This document shows positions 52,637 through 61,997 of a stretch of DNA of 64,000 bases, piece by piece; position 1 is the first letter of the stretch, and the number at the start of each line of letters is the position of its first letter. The notes under the pieces are model-generated. The model was not told where the DNA came from and searched no databases. It saw only the letters and a program-made list of their open reading frames with translations. Location of the stretch: assembly GCF_009833095.1 (NCBI RefSeq), contig NZ_QRCB01000009.1:164646-228645 (forward strand), given 5' to 3'. This DNA is from Nitrosomonas sp. JL21. GTDB taxonomy: Bacteria > Pseudomonadota > Gammaproteobacteria > Burkholderiales > Nitrosomonadaceae. A program made the position numbers and the translations under genes.

Positions 52637-52684
52637 TTGACCTCATAAGTTCACATGCTAAACTTGCTGTACTTAATTCTGTAC
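52637..52684 (+). promoter_or_regulatory. yefM-yoeB promoter and paired TGTAC operator
   Basis: TTGACC (52637-52642) and TAAACT (52659-52664), 16 bases apart, form a plausible sigma-70 promoter. Two TGTAC cores at 52668-52672 and 52680-52684 are exactly 12 bases apart, matching the known spacing of the long and short YefM operator repeats in E. coli. They overlap the expected transcription start, so autorepression is likely. Confidence 0.6.
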
Positions 52685-52700
52685 CAACAGAGGTATTTTC

Positions 52701-52952
52701 ATGGATGCAATCAGTTATACGACAGCCCGTGCCAATTTGGCCAAAACAATGGAACGGGTTTGTAACGATCACTCACCTGTTATTATTACGCGCAAACGGG
52801 AAGCACCCGTTGTCATGATTTCTCTTGAGGATTACCAGGCAATGGAGGAAACCGCGTACTTACTTCGTTCGCCTGCTAATGCACGGCAGCTATTGGAATC
52901 AATTGCCGAACTTGAAGCAGGAAAAGGTATTACGCGAAAGCTGAGTGAATGA
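52701..52952 (+). CDS. yefM: Antitoxin YefM (Phd/YefM family)
   Basis: An 83-residue antitoxin that binds its own operator and neutralises YoeB. MDAISYTTARANLAKTMERV is the Phd/YefM DNA-binding N-terminus; PVIITRKREAPVVMISLEDY and AMEETAYLL complete the fold. The C-terminal helix (about 55-83) would wrap the toxin. The stop overlaps the yoeB start (ATGA), indicating translational coupling. Confidence 0.95.
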   Translation: MDAISYTTARANLAKTMERVCNDHSPVIITRKREAPVVMISLEDYQAMEETAYLLRSPANARQLLESIAELEAGKGITRKLSE

Positions 52953-53203
52953 ATCTGATTTTTTCTCCCCCTGCTTGGGATGATTATCTTTATTGGCAAA
53001 AAACAGATAAATCCACAGTAAAAAGAATTCATAGTCTAATCAAGGCAATTCAGCAAACGCCTTTTGAAGGGATTGGTAAACCGGAGCCGCTGAAGCATGG
53101 TTTGTCGGGTTATTGGTCAAGGCGTATTAATGATGAACATCGAATTGTTTATAAGGTGAACGGCAACGATCTGTTCATCGCTCAACTTCGATACCATTAC
53201 TGA
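52949..53203 (+). CDS. yoeB: Toxin YoeB, mRNA interferase of the RelE superfamily
   Basis: An 84-residue ribosome-dependent endoribonuclease. It has the YoeB length and ends RYHY. The known catalytic residues fall at the same numbers as in E. coli YoeB: E46, R65 and H83 are all present, so the toxin should be active. Start ATG overlaps the yefM stop by 4 bases. Confidence 0.95.
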   Translation: MNLIFSPPAWDDYLYWQKTDKSTVKRIHSLIKAIQQTPFEGIGKPEPLKHGLSGYWSRRINDEHRIVYKVNGNDLFIAQLRYHY

Positions 53204-53213
53204 AAATGTCAAT

Positions 53214-53717
53214 TCATTGTTCTTTAGTCTCGTAATTCATAAAATAGTACAACAAAATCATTGCTCTATCTTTAATCAGCTTAGCGCGATAATCCCCCCC
53301 TGAAATGACCATCGAGCTGCCGAATTTTTCAGTGGTCCAGTTGTGATTGATGAATTCGAATTCCTGATCCCGGTAATTCAGCCAGGCAAGCTGGGATTTT
53401 TTTAAGGCCTGCTGCGATTCCTCAGGCAAGTGAGCCATTAATTGGCGATAGGCGGCGTTAAGCTCGTTATCCAGAAATTTCTCGTAGGCGGCATAGGCCG
53501 TCACATATTGCTGTGTCGTGTGCGCTGTCTGCTGAATATTGCGTTCGTAGGGTTGGGCGCGTTTTAGGAAATCGCCGACATAATCCGGTGCGTCAGGATT
53601 GTCTATCGCTTGAGTGGACAGGCTAAAGCATAGCAATAAACCGGTCAGCGCGATAAGATGCAGTGCTCGGGCTAACCGGATGCGGATGTTGAAGTCATTA
53701 CCAATGCGCATAGACAT
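53214..53717 (-). CDS. LprI-like (DUF1311) exported protein, possible lysozyme inhibitor
   Basis: A 167-residue protein with a signal peptide (LHLIALTGLLLCFSLSTQA). The domain LDNELNAAYRQLMAHL, then LKKSQLAWLNYRDQEFEF, follows the DUF1311/LprI pattern ('LN..Y..L......LK..Q.AWL.yRD.....'). LprI of Mycobacterium is a lysozyme inhibitor. The family's usual cysteine pair is not seen. The start overlaps the 3' end of the GH24 lysozyme gene by 20 bases on the same strand, so the two are translated as a unit. A role as inhibitor of that enzyme is inference. Confidence 0.78.
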   Translation of the reverse strand: MSMRIGNDFNIRIRLARALHLIALTGLLLCFSLSTQAIDNPDAPDYVGDFLKRAQPYERNIQQTAHTTQQYVTAYAAYEKFLDNELNAAYRQLMAHLPEESQQALKKSQLAWLNYRDQEFEFINHNWTTEKFGSSMVISGGDYRAKLIKDRAMILLYYFMNYETKEQ

Positions 53718-54210
53718 TTTTGGAGTAGATGTTCCATTCCGCGTTGCGCCGCTTGTTCAAACCTTCCATGACCTTGCCCTGGGATCTATTCCAGGATTTC
53801 CAGGCGGCTTCGAGGTTGGGATATTTTGTCAATGCGGCGGGGTTGTTGACGAGTTTCAGGACTGATGAAGTTGCGAAATTGCCCAGTCCGATATTGAATG
53901 CCAATATGACCAGCGCATCGAATTGATTCTGCATGAGGGATGCGGAGACTTTGGCGTTCACGCCGTCGACGAAAGGCTCCAAGTCTTCAAGGAACAAGGT
54001 TTTTGCTTGTTCCTGAGTGATGCCCTTTCGATAACCGGCGCCGAACTCATTCCATTCTTGCAGGCTGATCAGGTGACCATAGCCTATGGTCGCGCCGGTT
54101 ACCCAATCGGTAATCTCATCGCCATTCTGGTCGTCATAGGGTTCGCTTCTGAACGATTCGATCGACATCAGAAGATCAATTCCTTGGTCACTCATTTGAT
54201 GGTTGGACAT
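53698..54210 (-). CDS. GH24 (T4-type) lysozyme
   Basis: A 170-residue phage-type muramidase. Catalytic E18 lies in MSIESFRSEPYDD, D27 follows, and T41 starts TIGYGH, fitting the E-D-T triad of glycoside hydrolase family 24. The loop between D27 and T41 is longer than in T4 lysozyme (NGDEITDWVTGA). The helical core FDALVILAFNIGLGNFATSS follows. There is no signal peptide, holin or phage gene nearby. It overlaps the downstream LprI-like gene by 20 bases. It could be a prophage remnant or a secreted effector exported by another route. Confidence 0.88.
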   Translation of the reverse strand: MSNHQMSDQGIDLLMSIESFRSEPYDDQNGDEITDWVTGATIGYGHLISLQEWNEFGAGYRKGITQEQAKTLFLEDLEPFVDGVNAKVSASLMQNQFDALVILAFNIGLGNFATSSVLKLVNNPAALTKYPNLEAAWKSWNRSQGKVMEGLNKRRNAEWNIYSKNVYAHW

Positions 54211-54259
54211 AGCCTCCTCCTTTTACTGACATTTGAGTTGCGCCATTCTGGTTAGAATT

Positions 54260-55309
54260 CTACGCCACTGTCACGTCATTCGATAAATAGACATCCTGGA
54301 TGGCGTTCAGTAATTTGATCCCATCCGCAAATGGCTTTTGGAAAGCCTTGCGGCCGGAGATCAGGCCCATGCCGCCGGCGCGTTTGTTGATGACCGCGGT
54401 TCGAACGGCCTGGTGCATATCATCGCTGCCTGATTCGCCGCCGGAATTGATCATGCCAATGCGGCCCATGTAACAATTTGCCACTTGATAACGCACGAGA
54501 TCGATGGGGTGGTCGGTGGTCAGTTCGCTATAGACTTTCGGATGGGTCTTGCCGAATTTGAGCGCGGTATAACCGCCGTTATTGACGGCCATTTTTTGCT
54601 TGACGATATCCGCGCCGATGGTGACGGCCAGATGATTGGCCTGGCCGGTCAGGTCGGCGCTGACATGGTAATCCTTGTCGGCCGTCTTGAATGCGCTGTT
54701 GCGGGTATACGCCCATAGAATCGTGGCCATGCCCAGATTATGCGCGTGTTCGAATGCTTCGGTGACTTCCTGGATCTGCCGGCGCGATTGCTCGGAGCCA
54801 AAGAAAACGGTCGCACCGACCGCGCAGGCGCCCATATCGAAGGCTTGGTCGACGCTGGCAAAAATGGTTTGATCGTATTGATTGGGATAGGTCAGCAATT
54901 CGTTGTGATTGATCTTCAGTATCATCGGAATTTTGTGCGCGTAGCGCCGCGATACGATGCCCAGCACGCCCAGGGTCGACGCGACGCCATTGCATCCGCC
55001 TTCGATCGCAAGTTCGAGAATCTGTTTGGGATCGAAGAACATCGGATTGGGCGCAAACGAGGCGCCGGCCGAATGCTCCACGCCCTGATCCACTGGGAGC
55101 AAGGATAAATAACCGCTTCCGGCCAAGCGCCCATGATCGTATAGCGCCTGCAAATTGCGCAGCACGCTCGGCTTTCGGTCGCTTAATGCCATGACCCGAT
55201 CGATGAAATCCGGGCCGGGCAATTGAAAATGATCCTTCGGTATCGTTTTGCAAACATGGTTGAGCAGCACATCGCTTTCGTCGCCTAACATCTTTGAAAT
55301 ATCTGTCAT
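54260..55309 (-). CDS. Class I fructose-bisphosphate aldolase (FbaB/DhnA-type)
   Basis: A 349-residue Schiff-base aldolase of the DhnA/FbaB group, splitting fructose-1,6-bisphosphate or a related substrate. Visible are [36 protein letters not shown] (with a lysine), [20 protein letters not shown] (another candidate Schiff-base lysine) and [17 protein letters not shown] 55309 is chosen because GGAG lies at good spacing before it; the frame is open 41 codons further upstream. Confidence 0.9.
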   Translation of the reverse strand: MTDISKMLGDESDVLLNHVCKTIPKDHFQLPGPDFIDRVMALSDRKPSVLRNLQALYDHGRLAGSGYLSLLPVDQGVEHSAGASFAPNPMFFDPKQILELAIEGGCNGVASTLGVLGIVSRRYAHKIPMILKINHNELLTYPNQYDQTIFASVDQAFDMGACAVGATVFFGSEQSRRQIQEVTEAFEHAHNLGMATILWAYTRNSAFKTADKDYHVSADLTGQANHLAVTIGADIVKQKMAVNNGGYTALKFGKTHPKVYSELTTDHPIDLVRYQVANCYMGRIGMINSGGESGSDDMHQAVRTAVINKRAGGMGLISGRKAFQKPFADGIKLLNAIQDVYLSNDVTVA

Positions 55310-55506
55310 GGTGTACTCCTTGTGTGCGGAATGCGCATCCGTTATGAGTGAAATGAGTTTTTGACCGGATAATGGTGCTTGCTGAAGCGCGCGCCATTGC
55401 CTATTGCTATCATAGCAAATAGAGTCACTCACACTCAGATAATGTGAGCATCAGAAAACCTGCGGGTAGGAGTAAGAATAAGGAGCTACTTTTGCTGCGA
55501 TTGCGT

Positions 55507-57531
55507 TCAGATTTTTTCAACACCCGAATCGGACGGATTGTTCTCATTGAGCGGTTTTAAGCATTGCTCAATGGTCTCGCTCAGTTCGGTCATGTTGATG
55601 GGCTTGGTGAGGTAATGCACGAAACCGGCATGAAGCGCACGTTCGACATCCATTGTCATTGCATCCGCAGACAGTGCGATGACAGGAATGTCGCAGATTG
55701 CCGGATCAGCTTTTAAAGCTTCCAGAACGGCGTAACCATCGATACCGGGCAGATGGATATCCAGCAAGATGACAGCCGGTTTATAGCGTCGGGCCAGATC
55801 CAAACCAAATTCGCCGCGTGTTGCCGAAATCAGCTTCAAGTGGGGAAAATACTGGAACATGGCTTCGACCACGCGCAGATTGGATGCATTATCTTCAATA
55901 TACAGCACCAGCCATTCCTGGCCATCCGTGGTAAAGATTTTTTCCTGCAGTTCTGCGCTTTCGTCGGGAGCGGACGTGGTTTGGGTAATCAGCGGTAATT
56001 CAATCCAAAACATTGAACCTTTGCCTAACGTGCTGTTGAACCCCAGCACGCCCCCCATCAGTTCGGCCAATTGTTTGCACAATGCAAGCCCGATACCGGT
56101 GCCTTCGACTTCGGTGAATTCAGCACCGAGCCGCTCGAACGGCTTGAACAGTTGCGCAAAATTTTCATGCGCAATGCCGGGACCGGTATCGGTAATGCAT
56201 AGCCGTACGATATTGCTGGCCGGAAATTCTCGGGTAATGTCGATGCTGCCATTGATAATGTTGTATTTGACGGCATTCGAGAGCAAATTGACCAGTACTT
56301 GTTTCAGGCGGGTTGGGTCAGCGAGAACGGTGATATTTTCTTCGCATTCGTTGAGCAAATGAATTTGTTTTGCCCGAGCAACAGGTTGAATAATCTCGAT
56401 AACGGCCCTGAGGATATCGCTGAGATTGATCGGTTGTAGTAAGACCGTCATTTTTCCTGATTCGATACGTGCGAGATCCAATAATTCATTGATCAGTTTC
56501 AACAGATAATCGCCGGCGCGGTGGATTTCATGGACAAATCGCGATTGTTTCGGAGTAAGATTCTGATATTCAAGAACATGTGAGAACCCAAGAATGGCAT
56601 TCATCGGCGTTCTCAGTTCATGGCTCATACGAGATAAAAATTCGCTTTTGGCGCGGTTAGCGCGCTCGGCGTCGTCCCGTGCCGCGGTCAGCTCGGCAGT
56701 GCGCAATTTGACGCGAGTTTCAAGATCATCATTGAGCGCCTTGAGATTTTCTTCAGCTTCCTTGAGATCGGTGATATCAGTAATCGAGCCCACCATGCGC
56801 ATAGGTTTACCGTGAATATCCCGAATGGCTTCGCCGCGCGACAGTATCCACCGGTAACTGCCGTTTTTGTGCTGCAATCGCAATTCCACACGGTAAGGCG
56901 CATTGTTCTCGAGATGTGCCTTAACCGCCTGATCGACGATGGGCTTGTCATCCGGATGAATGAAATTGAAGAATGATGAACCATCCGCAGGCAACTCATC
57001 ATCGCGGTAACCGATGATTTCTTTCCAGCGTGGTGAATGATAGGCTTGTCCGGTCACCGGATTCCAATCCCAGATGCCATCATTGGTCGCTTTGAGAACC
57101 AGGCGCATGCGTTCTTCGCTCTGGCGCAGGTTGGTTTCCATCTGTTTGCTTTCAGTGACGTCGTTACCGATGCTGATCATGAAATTAACCCGACCTTGAT
57201 CATTGCGCAATAGGGTATTGTTCCATTCAATCAACCGGTATTCGCCGGCTTTCGTCAGCCAATAATTGATGTGCTGGTGCGCCGAAATGTCTGAACTGGC
57301 GGTCATTGCTTCAAATGCTTCTTTTTGAACGATATAGGCATTTTCAGGCGCCACGAAAATGTCCCAGGGGCATTTTCCGGCGACTTCTGCAAAGGTGAAT
57401 CCGCTGAGTTCCTCACACGCGGCATTGAATCGATAGATGCGCCCTTGAGAATCCAGCACGACCACCAGGGCACCTACATTTTCGATGACGGCATTGAGAA
57501 AATCCGGGTCACGCATTGATTGATCGATCAT
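55507..57531 (-). CDS. Hybrid sensor histidine kinase with two PAS domains and a receiver
   Basis: A 674-residue cytoplasmic hybrid kinase. PAS 1 (about 10-125; VVLDSQGRIYRFNAACEELSG) and PAS 2 with PAC (about 140-265; WKEIIGYRDDELPADGSSFF) precede a short coiled coil. The HisKA domain has the phosphorylated histidine in SRMSHELRTPMNAILGFSHV. The ATPase domain has NLLSNAVKYN, DTGPGI and GTGIGLALCKQLAEL. The receiver (about 545-665) has its aspartate in VILLDIHLPGIDGYAVLE and KPINMTEL. No membrane helix and no adjacent regulator are seen. ATG 57531 is preferred over the in-frame TTG at 57543. Confidence 0.93.
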   Translation of the reverse strand: MIDQSMRDPDFLNAVIENVGALVVVLDSQGRIYRFNAACEELSGFTFAEVAGKCPWDIFVAPENAYIVQKEAFEAMTASSDISAHQHINYWLTKAGEYRLIEWNNTLLRNDQGRVNFMISIGNDVTESKQMETNLRQSEERMRLVLKATNDGIWDWNPVTGQAYHSPRWKEIIGYRDDELPADGSSFFNFIHPDDKPIVDQAVKAHLENNAPYRVELRLQHKNGSYRWILSRGEAIRDIHGKPMRMVGSITDITDLKEAEENLKALNDDLETRVKLRTAELTAARDDAERANRAKSEFLSRMSHELRTPMNAILGFSHVLEYQNLTPKQSRFVHEIHRAGDYLLKLINELLDLARIESGKMTVLLQPINLSDILRAVIEIIQPVARAKQIHLLNECEENITVLADPTRLKQVLVNLLSNAVKYNIINGSIDITREFPASNIVRLCITDTGPGIAHENFAQLFKPFERLGAEFTEVEGTGIGLALCKQLAELMGGVLGFNSTLGKGSMFWIELPLITQTTSAPDESAELQEKIFTTDGQEWLVLYIEDNASNLRVVEAMFQYFPHLKLISATRGEFGLDLARRYKPAVILLDIHLPGIDGYAVLEALKADPAICDIPVIALSADAMTMDVERALHAGFVHYLTKPINMTELSETIEQCLKPLNENNPSDSGVEKI

Positions 57532-57720
57532 ACTGTTTTGCAATAGAAAAGATTAAAGAGAATCTTGTTGTACTTCAGAGTGTGAAATAGGAAGATTAGG
57601 AAGAATTTTAAACCCAAACAATGGTATTCTTTTTGGCAATTAAAGGCCGAAAAGCGTTCCTTAACAATGAATCTATCCACGCCAGAATTGCTGCTTCATT
57701 CAACAATTGACCGATTTTAA

Positions 57721-58050
57721 GTGAGTGATATCAAAGAAATTACTGAATTATTGATCAAATTCCGCGATGAACGGGATTGGGCACAGTTTCATACTGCAAA
57801 AGACCTGGCTCTGGCGCTGAATATCGAAGCCGGTGAGCTACTGGAAGCTTTCTTATGGAAGACTTCCGAGCAGGCCGATCCTGAACAGGTCAAGGAAGAA
57901 CTCGCGGATGTGATCGCGTATGCATTCATGTTGGCTGAAAAGTATGATTTTGATGTGCGCCGGATCATGCTGGAAAAGATTGAGCGCAATGCCCAGAAGT
58001 ATCCGGTGACAAAATCCAAGGGAACCGCAAAGAAATATACCGAGTTATAG
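57721..58050 (+). CDS. MazG-like nucleotide pyrophosphohydrolase
   Basis: A 109-residue member of the all-alpha NTP pyrophosphatase (MazG/dCTPase, RS21-C6-like) family, which hydrolyses non-canonical or surplus nucleotides. The metal-binding helices are ALNIEAGELLEAFLW (E..E) and EELADVIAYAFMLAEKY (EExxD). It starts with GTG at 57721; no strong ribosome site is visible. The N-terminal half FRDERDWAQFHTAKDLAL is typical of the group. Confidence 0.88.
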   Translation: MSDIKEITELLIKFRDERDWAQFHTAKDLALALNIEAGELLEAFLWKTSEQADPEQVKEELADVIAYAFMLAEKYDFDVRRIMLEKIERNAQKYPVTKSKGTAKKYTEL

Positions 58051-58172
58051 CTGGCGCCAAGCATTATGCTCGGAGTCTAAAAGCCATTCACAATCATCGT
58101 TTTTTTGATTCAAGGGCGCTGCTTGGTTAGAATGGCGCTGCACAGTGGAAATTACATCGGAGGAATCACACT

Positions 58173-59033
58173 ATGACACATGGCGTTGGTCTACAGCATT
58201 CTCTTGATCGTATCGATACACTTCCCGCGCTGCCGGTCATTGCACAGAAATTGCTGACATTGGCGCTGGATACGGATGAGGGAGAAGCGCAATTGCTCAA
58301 GCTCATTGCCCAGGATCCGCAGATCTCGGCCAAGATCATCGGCTTGTCGAACAGCGCCCTGTTTGGCTCTCCGCGCAAGATTACCTCAGTCAGCGATGCG
58401 GCCATGTGCTTGGGATTGACGCAGGTCAAATCGGTCGCGGTCGGGATTGCGACGATGTCGGCTTTGGCCAAGCCATCCGAAGGCAAATTCAAATCCACGG
58501 ATCTGTGGACGCACAATATGGCCATTGCCAACGCGATGCGCGTAATTGCCCGACATATGCCCGCGCGTCTGCGTCCTCTGGATGATCAGATATTCCTGGC
58601 GGGCCTGCTGCATGATATCGGCTATAACATATTGAATTTCCTTGATGGCCATGCCAGCGATGCGCTGTACGAAAAACTCAGTGCCGCATCCGACGATTCG
58701 CTGCTGAACATCGAACAGCAGCTGTTAGGAACGCATCATGGTGAACTCGGTGCACGGCTTGCGCTGCATTGGGGATTGCCGGAAGAAATCGTCGCGGTTA
58801 TTCGCTATCATCATATGCCCGATAATGCCGACGCTGAAGCCGGTCAGCCGCTTGTGAATCTGGTTCATCTCGCAGAGAAACTCCTGCCGGATCTGGGGAT
58901 TCCCGAGCATATGGACCGGAAAATTCTGCCCCAGGAATGGATTGGGTTGGGAATCGATGCCATTGAACAGGATGCCATCGCCAAAGAAGTAGAAACAGTG
59001 GCAGAGCAGGCCAAGCAATTGGCCATCGCATAG
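58173..59033 (+). CDS. HDOD-domain signalling protein
   Basis: A 286-residue protein with an HDOD domain, a catalytically uncertain relative of HD phosphohydrolases found in signalling proteins. LPALPVIAQKLLTLALDTDE, then LIAQDPQISAKIIGLSNSAL and CLGLTQVKSVAVGIA are the hallmark segments; LAGLLHDIGYNILNF and RYHHMPDNADAE are the HD-like parts. CGGAGGAATC precedes the ATG. It follows the MazG-like gene by about 120 bases. Confidence 0.9.
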   Translation: MTHGVGLQHSLDRIDTLPALPVIAQKLLTLALDTDEGEAQLLKLIAQDPQISAKIIGLSNSALFGSPRKITSVSDAAMCLGLTQVKSVAVGIATMSALAKPSEGKFKSTDLWTHNMAIANAMRVIARHMPARLRPLDDQIFLAGLLHDIGYNILNFLDGHASDALYEKLSAASDDSLLNIEQQLLGTHHGELGARLALHWGLPEEIVAVIRYHHMPDNADAEAGQPLVNLVHLAEKLLPDLGIPEHMDRKILPQEWIGLGIDAIEQDAIAKEVETVAEQAKQLAIA

Positions 59034-59156
59034 CAGAATGCTAAAAAATTACTGGGAATATTCAGGAAGCCGGCAAATTGGGCGAGTCTGAGTACAACGT
59101 GGTTTGACCGACGCAAGTATTTTCCAGCTCGTCCGCAACGTCATCTTTCCTGAGCG

Positions 59157-60305
59157 CTATTTCGAAGCCAATCGCCATAAGGACGTGATTTCCGCTGCAC
59201 GTGCGGGGTGCAACGGATCATCGGTATCGGCTACGCGCGGATGGCACGGCTGTATGTCGGAACGACCGAGGATCGTCAAACCAGCTTCATCGATGAGCGC
59301 AAGCAATGTTTCTCGAGTTCGCAAACCCAGATGCTCGGCAAAATCGGAAAGAATCAGCCAGCCTTCGCCACCGGGAACCAGATGAGCGCCCAGACCACGC
59401 AGAAATCCGATCAACATGCGATTGTCCGGATCGAAGATGGCTTGTTCCAGCGGCGAACTCGGGCGCCCCGGAAGCCAAGGGGGATTGCAGACAATCAACG
59501 CGGCTTGTCCTGCCGGAAAAAGGTCTGCCTGCACCAGATCTACGTGTTTCATGAAATTCAGGCGAGTCAGATTCTCGCGTGCGCATTCCAGTGCGCGCAT
59601 ATCCTGATCGGTGGCGATGATACGCTGGATACCGCGGTGCGCCAGTACCGCAGCTAAAATTCCCGTGCCGGTGCCGATATCGAATGCAATGGATTGTGTT
59701 GCAATACTATCCGGTAAGGGTACGCGGTTAATCAAATCGACATATTCGCTGCGGATCGGCGCGAAAACGCCATAGTGCGGATGAATTCGCGCGTTCAGCG
59801 CTGGAATGTCAATCCCTTTTTTGTGCCATTCATGCGCGCCAATCACGCCATGCAATTCCCGCAATGAAACGATGTAACCGTCAGAACGCGAGCCGTAAGC
59901 CTGCAGGCAAGCTAACCGAACATCAGGCGCACGGCGCAATGGAATACTATGATCTGCCGCGACGGGAATCAGTAACTGGCCCAATATGCGGGCACGCTGC
60001 GCCTGCGCCTGACGATGCGCGTGAAACGCTGCTGTGATGGATGGATGAGGAATGCTCTCCATGCGTAGCGCACGTTTTTTTTCGATGCGCCGCGCTAGCG
60101 CTTGCAGGAGCTGACGCGCATTTTGAAAATCACCCCGCCACAACAGTGCAATGCCTTCGCAGGCCAGCCGGTAAGCGGCGTCAGCGCTGATCCGGTCATC
60201 GATGACCTGGACGCGCCGCGGTGGCGGTAGATTTTTCTCCGAGCGCCAGCGGGCGGATTGTTCTTCGCCCTTTTCATTCCAATGCACGAACGGATAATCA
60301 GACAT
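59157..60305 (-). CDS. Class I SAM-dependent methyltransferase (small-domain type)
   Basis: A 382-residue methyltransferase of the MTS (PF05175-like) group. The SAM loop is IAFDIGTGTGILAAVLAHRG. The acidic motif is ATDQDMRALECAREN. The catalytic motif is IVCNPPWLPGRP (NPPW). The N-terminal 180 residues form an additional helical domain with repeated basic segments, as in rRNA or protein methyltransferases; the substrate is unknown. ATG 60305 is used since the open frame upstream (to 60401) looks non-protein-like. Confidence 0.8.
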   Translation of the reverse strand: MSDYPFVHWNEKGEEQSARWRSEKNLPPPRRVQVIDDRISADAAYRLACEGIALLWRGDFQNARQLLQALARRIEKKRALRMESIPHPSITAAFHAHRQAQAQRARILGQLLIPVAADHSIPLRRAPDVRLACLQAYGSRSDGYIVSLRELHGVIGAHEWHKKGIDIPALNARIHPHYGVFAPIRSEYVDLINRVPLPDSIATQSIAFDIGTGTGILAAVLAHRGIQRIIATDQDMRALECARENLTRLNFMKHVDLVQADLFPAGQAALIVCNPPWLPGRPSSPLEQAIFDPDNRMLIGFLRGLGAHLVPGGEGWLILSDFAEHLGLRTRETLLALIDEAGLTILGRSDIQPCHPRVADTDDPLHPARAAEITSLWRLASK

Positions 60306-60579
60306 GGCAATCGTTGAGGTGCGCCTTGTTGCAGATGATGTTTGGGTTGATGCGGAGATCTCGGTACATGACGAGGTAGAACGTGGGTCGATGATGATCA
60401 AACTTGGAATGAGCCGGTATTATACCCTCCATGCGATTAGAATTCGGTTGATTACCAGGAAAATGGATTTCGCAATAATTTTTCAGGGTGTTGTTGAGAT
60501 TTTTTTGAAAGCATGCATCTCCGCGCTGTGTAGAATTGTATATGTTTGCACACTGTCGATTTTTTCTATGGATATACTT

Positions 60580-61134
60580 ATGAAAATGGTTCATTTTAAA
60601 AATAAACCGCCCTCCCGTCAGGACTCCGGGTTCAGACGAAAATTCTGCCAGGTGGCCTCGTTAGCCATGCTGAGCCTATTCATTGCGGTGCACGCCGATG
60701 CGACCGAGCCGTCCTTCAACATCAAACCGCATGAGGTGTCGGAGCGGTGTGACGCCAAAGTGGCCCAGATCCGTGTCACGGTCAATAACGTCAAGGCGGG
60801 CGGGGTTCTCAACGTTGAATTATATGATGATCCAGAGCACTTTCTATTCAAAAAAGGGCGTAAGCGCAAGGTTCGCGTTCCCGCGGCACAGGGCCAACAG
60901 ATCGTCTGCATGAATCTCGATCGGCCCGGTACTTATGCGGTCGCGGTCTATCATGATCGCGACGGTGACCGGAAATTGAAAAAACAGTGGAATTTAGTGC
61001 CCAGTGAGCCGTTCGGCTTATCGAACAATCCGGATAATCCTAGCAGCTTCCCGAAATTCAGCGATTCTGCATTTACCACGAATTCACAAGGTGCGGATAT
61101 CGTCGTTAATCTGCGCGAAGCTCCCGAACGATAG
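60580..61134 (+). CDS. Exported DUF2141 family protein
   Basis: A 184-residue protein with a signal peptide (FCQVASLAMLSLFIAVHADA). The domain VAQIRVTVNNVKAGGVLNVE, then MNLDRPGTYAVAVYHDRDGD and PSEPFGLSNN, matches DUF2141 ('G.i.v.lfd...; pG.YAv.v.hD.N.nGkld.n..G.P.EgfG.Sn'). The start is uncertain: ATG 60580 or 60568, with no strong ribosome site. The next gene begins 2 bases after the stop. Confidence 0.82.
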   Translation: MKMVHFKNKPPSRQDSGFRRKFCQVASLAMLSLFIAVHADATEPSFNIKPHEVSERCDAKVAQIRVTVNNVKAGGVLNVELYDDPEHFLFKKGRKRKVRVPAAQGQQIVCMNLDRPGTYAVAVYHDRDGDRKLKKQWNLVPSEPFGLSNNPDNPSSFPKFSDSAFTTNSQGADIVVNLREAPER

Positions 61135-61135
61135 T

Positions 61136-61966
61136 ATGCGCATGCTGCTGAGCTTGTTGACGATCGTTGCCGTTGCTTACGTGGCGCTGGTGCTGCTGGT
61201 GTACTGGGGGCAATCCCGGCTGATGTATTTTCCACAGCAACAGCTCAGCGATACCCCGGCTGATATTGGTCTGGAGTATTCAACGGTGCATATCGCCACC
61301 GGCGATGGCGAAACATTGCATGGCTGGTGGGTGCCAGTGCCAGAGGCCAAAGGAACGGTGCTGTTTTTCCATGGCAATGCCGGCAATATTTCCCATCGCA
61401 TCAATTATCTGGCGATGTTCAAACGGCTGGGTTATCACACGTTGCTGGTGGATTACCGGGGTTATGGCCGGAGCAGCGGCACGCCATCGGAAGCCGGTAT
61501 GTATGCGGATGCGCAGGCAGCGTGGCGTTATCTGATCGACGTTCAGGGACATGCACCGGCACAAATCGTATTGTTCGGGGAATCGCTCGGCGGTGCAGTG
61601 GCGGCATGGTTGGCGGGCCGTGAGCAACCGGGCCTGTTGGTGCTGGCTTCGACGTTCACATCAGCGCCTGACCTGGCGGCAACGCTGTATCCGTTTCTGC
61701 CGGTGCGCTGGATTGCCCGCTTTCAGTACGACACGCTGGCGTCGCTGAAGTCGGTGGCGTGCCCGGTTTTCATCGCCCATAGCCCCGACGACGAGATCAT
61801 CCCGTTCGGACACGGTCAGCGGTTATTTGAGGCGGCCGCGGAACCGAAGCAGTTTCTGACATTGGAAGGCGGACACAATAGCGGCTTCATTTTCATGCAA
61901 CCGCGCTGGATCAAAGCACTGGGAGGGTTTATGGATGAACGGATGAGCAAGCTGCCTAAACAATAG
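61136..61966 (+). CDS. Membrane-anchored alpha/beta hydrolase
   Basis: A 276-residue serine hydrolase of the BEM46/YfhR-like group. An N-terminal membrane helix (LLSLLTIVAVAYVALVLLVY) precedes GQSRLMYFPQQ, typical of this group. The oxyanion loop is FFHGNAGNISHR, the nucleophile elbow GESLGGAVAAWL, the acid PDDEIIPF and the histidine GGHNSGF. It starts one base past the stop of the DUF2141 gene, so the two form an operon. The substrate is unknown. Confidence 0.9.
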   Translation: MRMLLSLLTIVAVAYVALVLLVYWGQSRLMYFPQQQLSDTPADIGLEYSTVHIATGDGETLHGWWVPVPEAKGTVLFFHGNAGNISHRINYLAMFKRLGYHTLLVDYRGYGRSSGTPSEAGMYADAQAAWRYLIDVQGHAPAQIVLFGESLGGAVAAWLAGREQPGLLVLASTFTSAPDLAATLYPFLPVRWIARFQYDTLASLKSVACPVFIAHSPDDEIIPFGHGQRLFEAAAEPKQFLTLEGGHNSGFIFMQPRWIKALGGFMDERMSKLPKQ

Positions 61967-61997
61967 CGATGAATCTATGGGCTTCGCGGCAACCGAT

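Noticed and set aside
53698..54210. Prophage explanation for the GH24 lysozyme
   Set aside because: No holin, spanin, tail, integrase or other phage gene is present within several kilobases; it remains possible only as an isolated remnant.
59104..59385. Plus-strand frame beginning with a protein-like segment (SIFQLVRNVIFPERYF)
   Set aside because: Most of it is antisense to the methyltransferase gene, and it lacks a ribosome site. Treated as a shadow.
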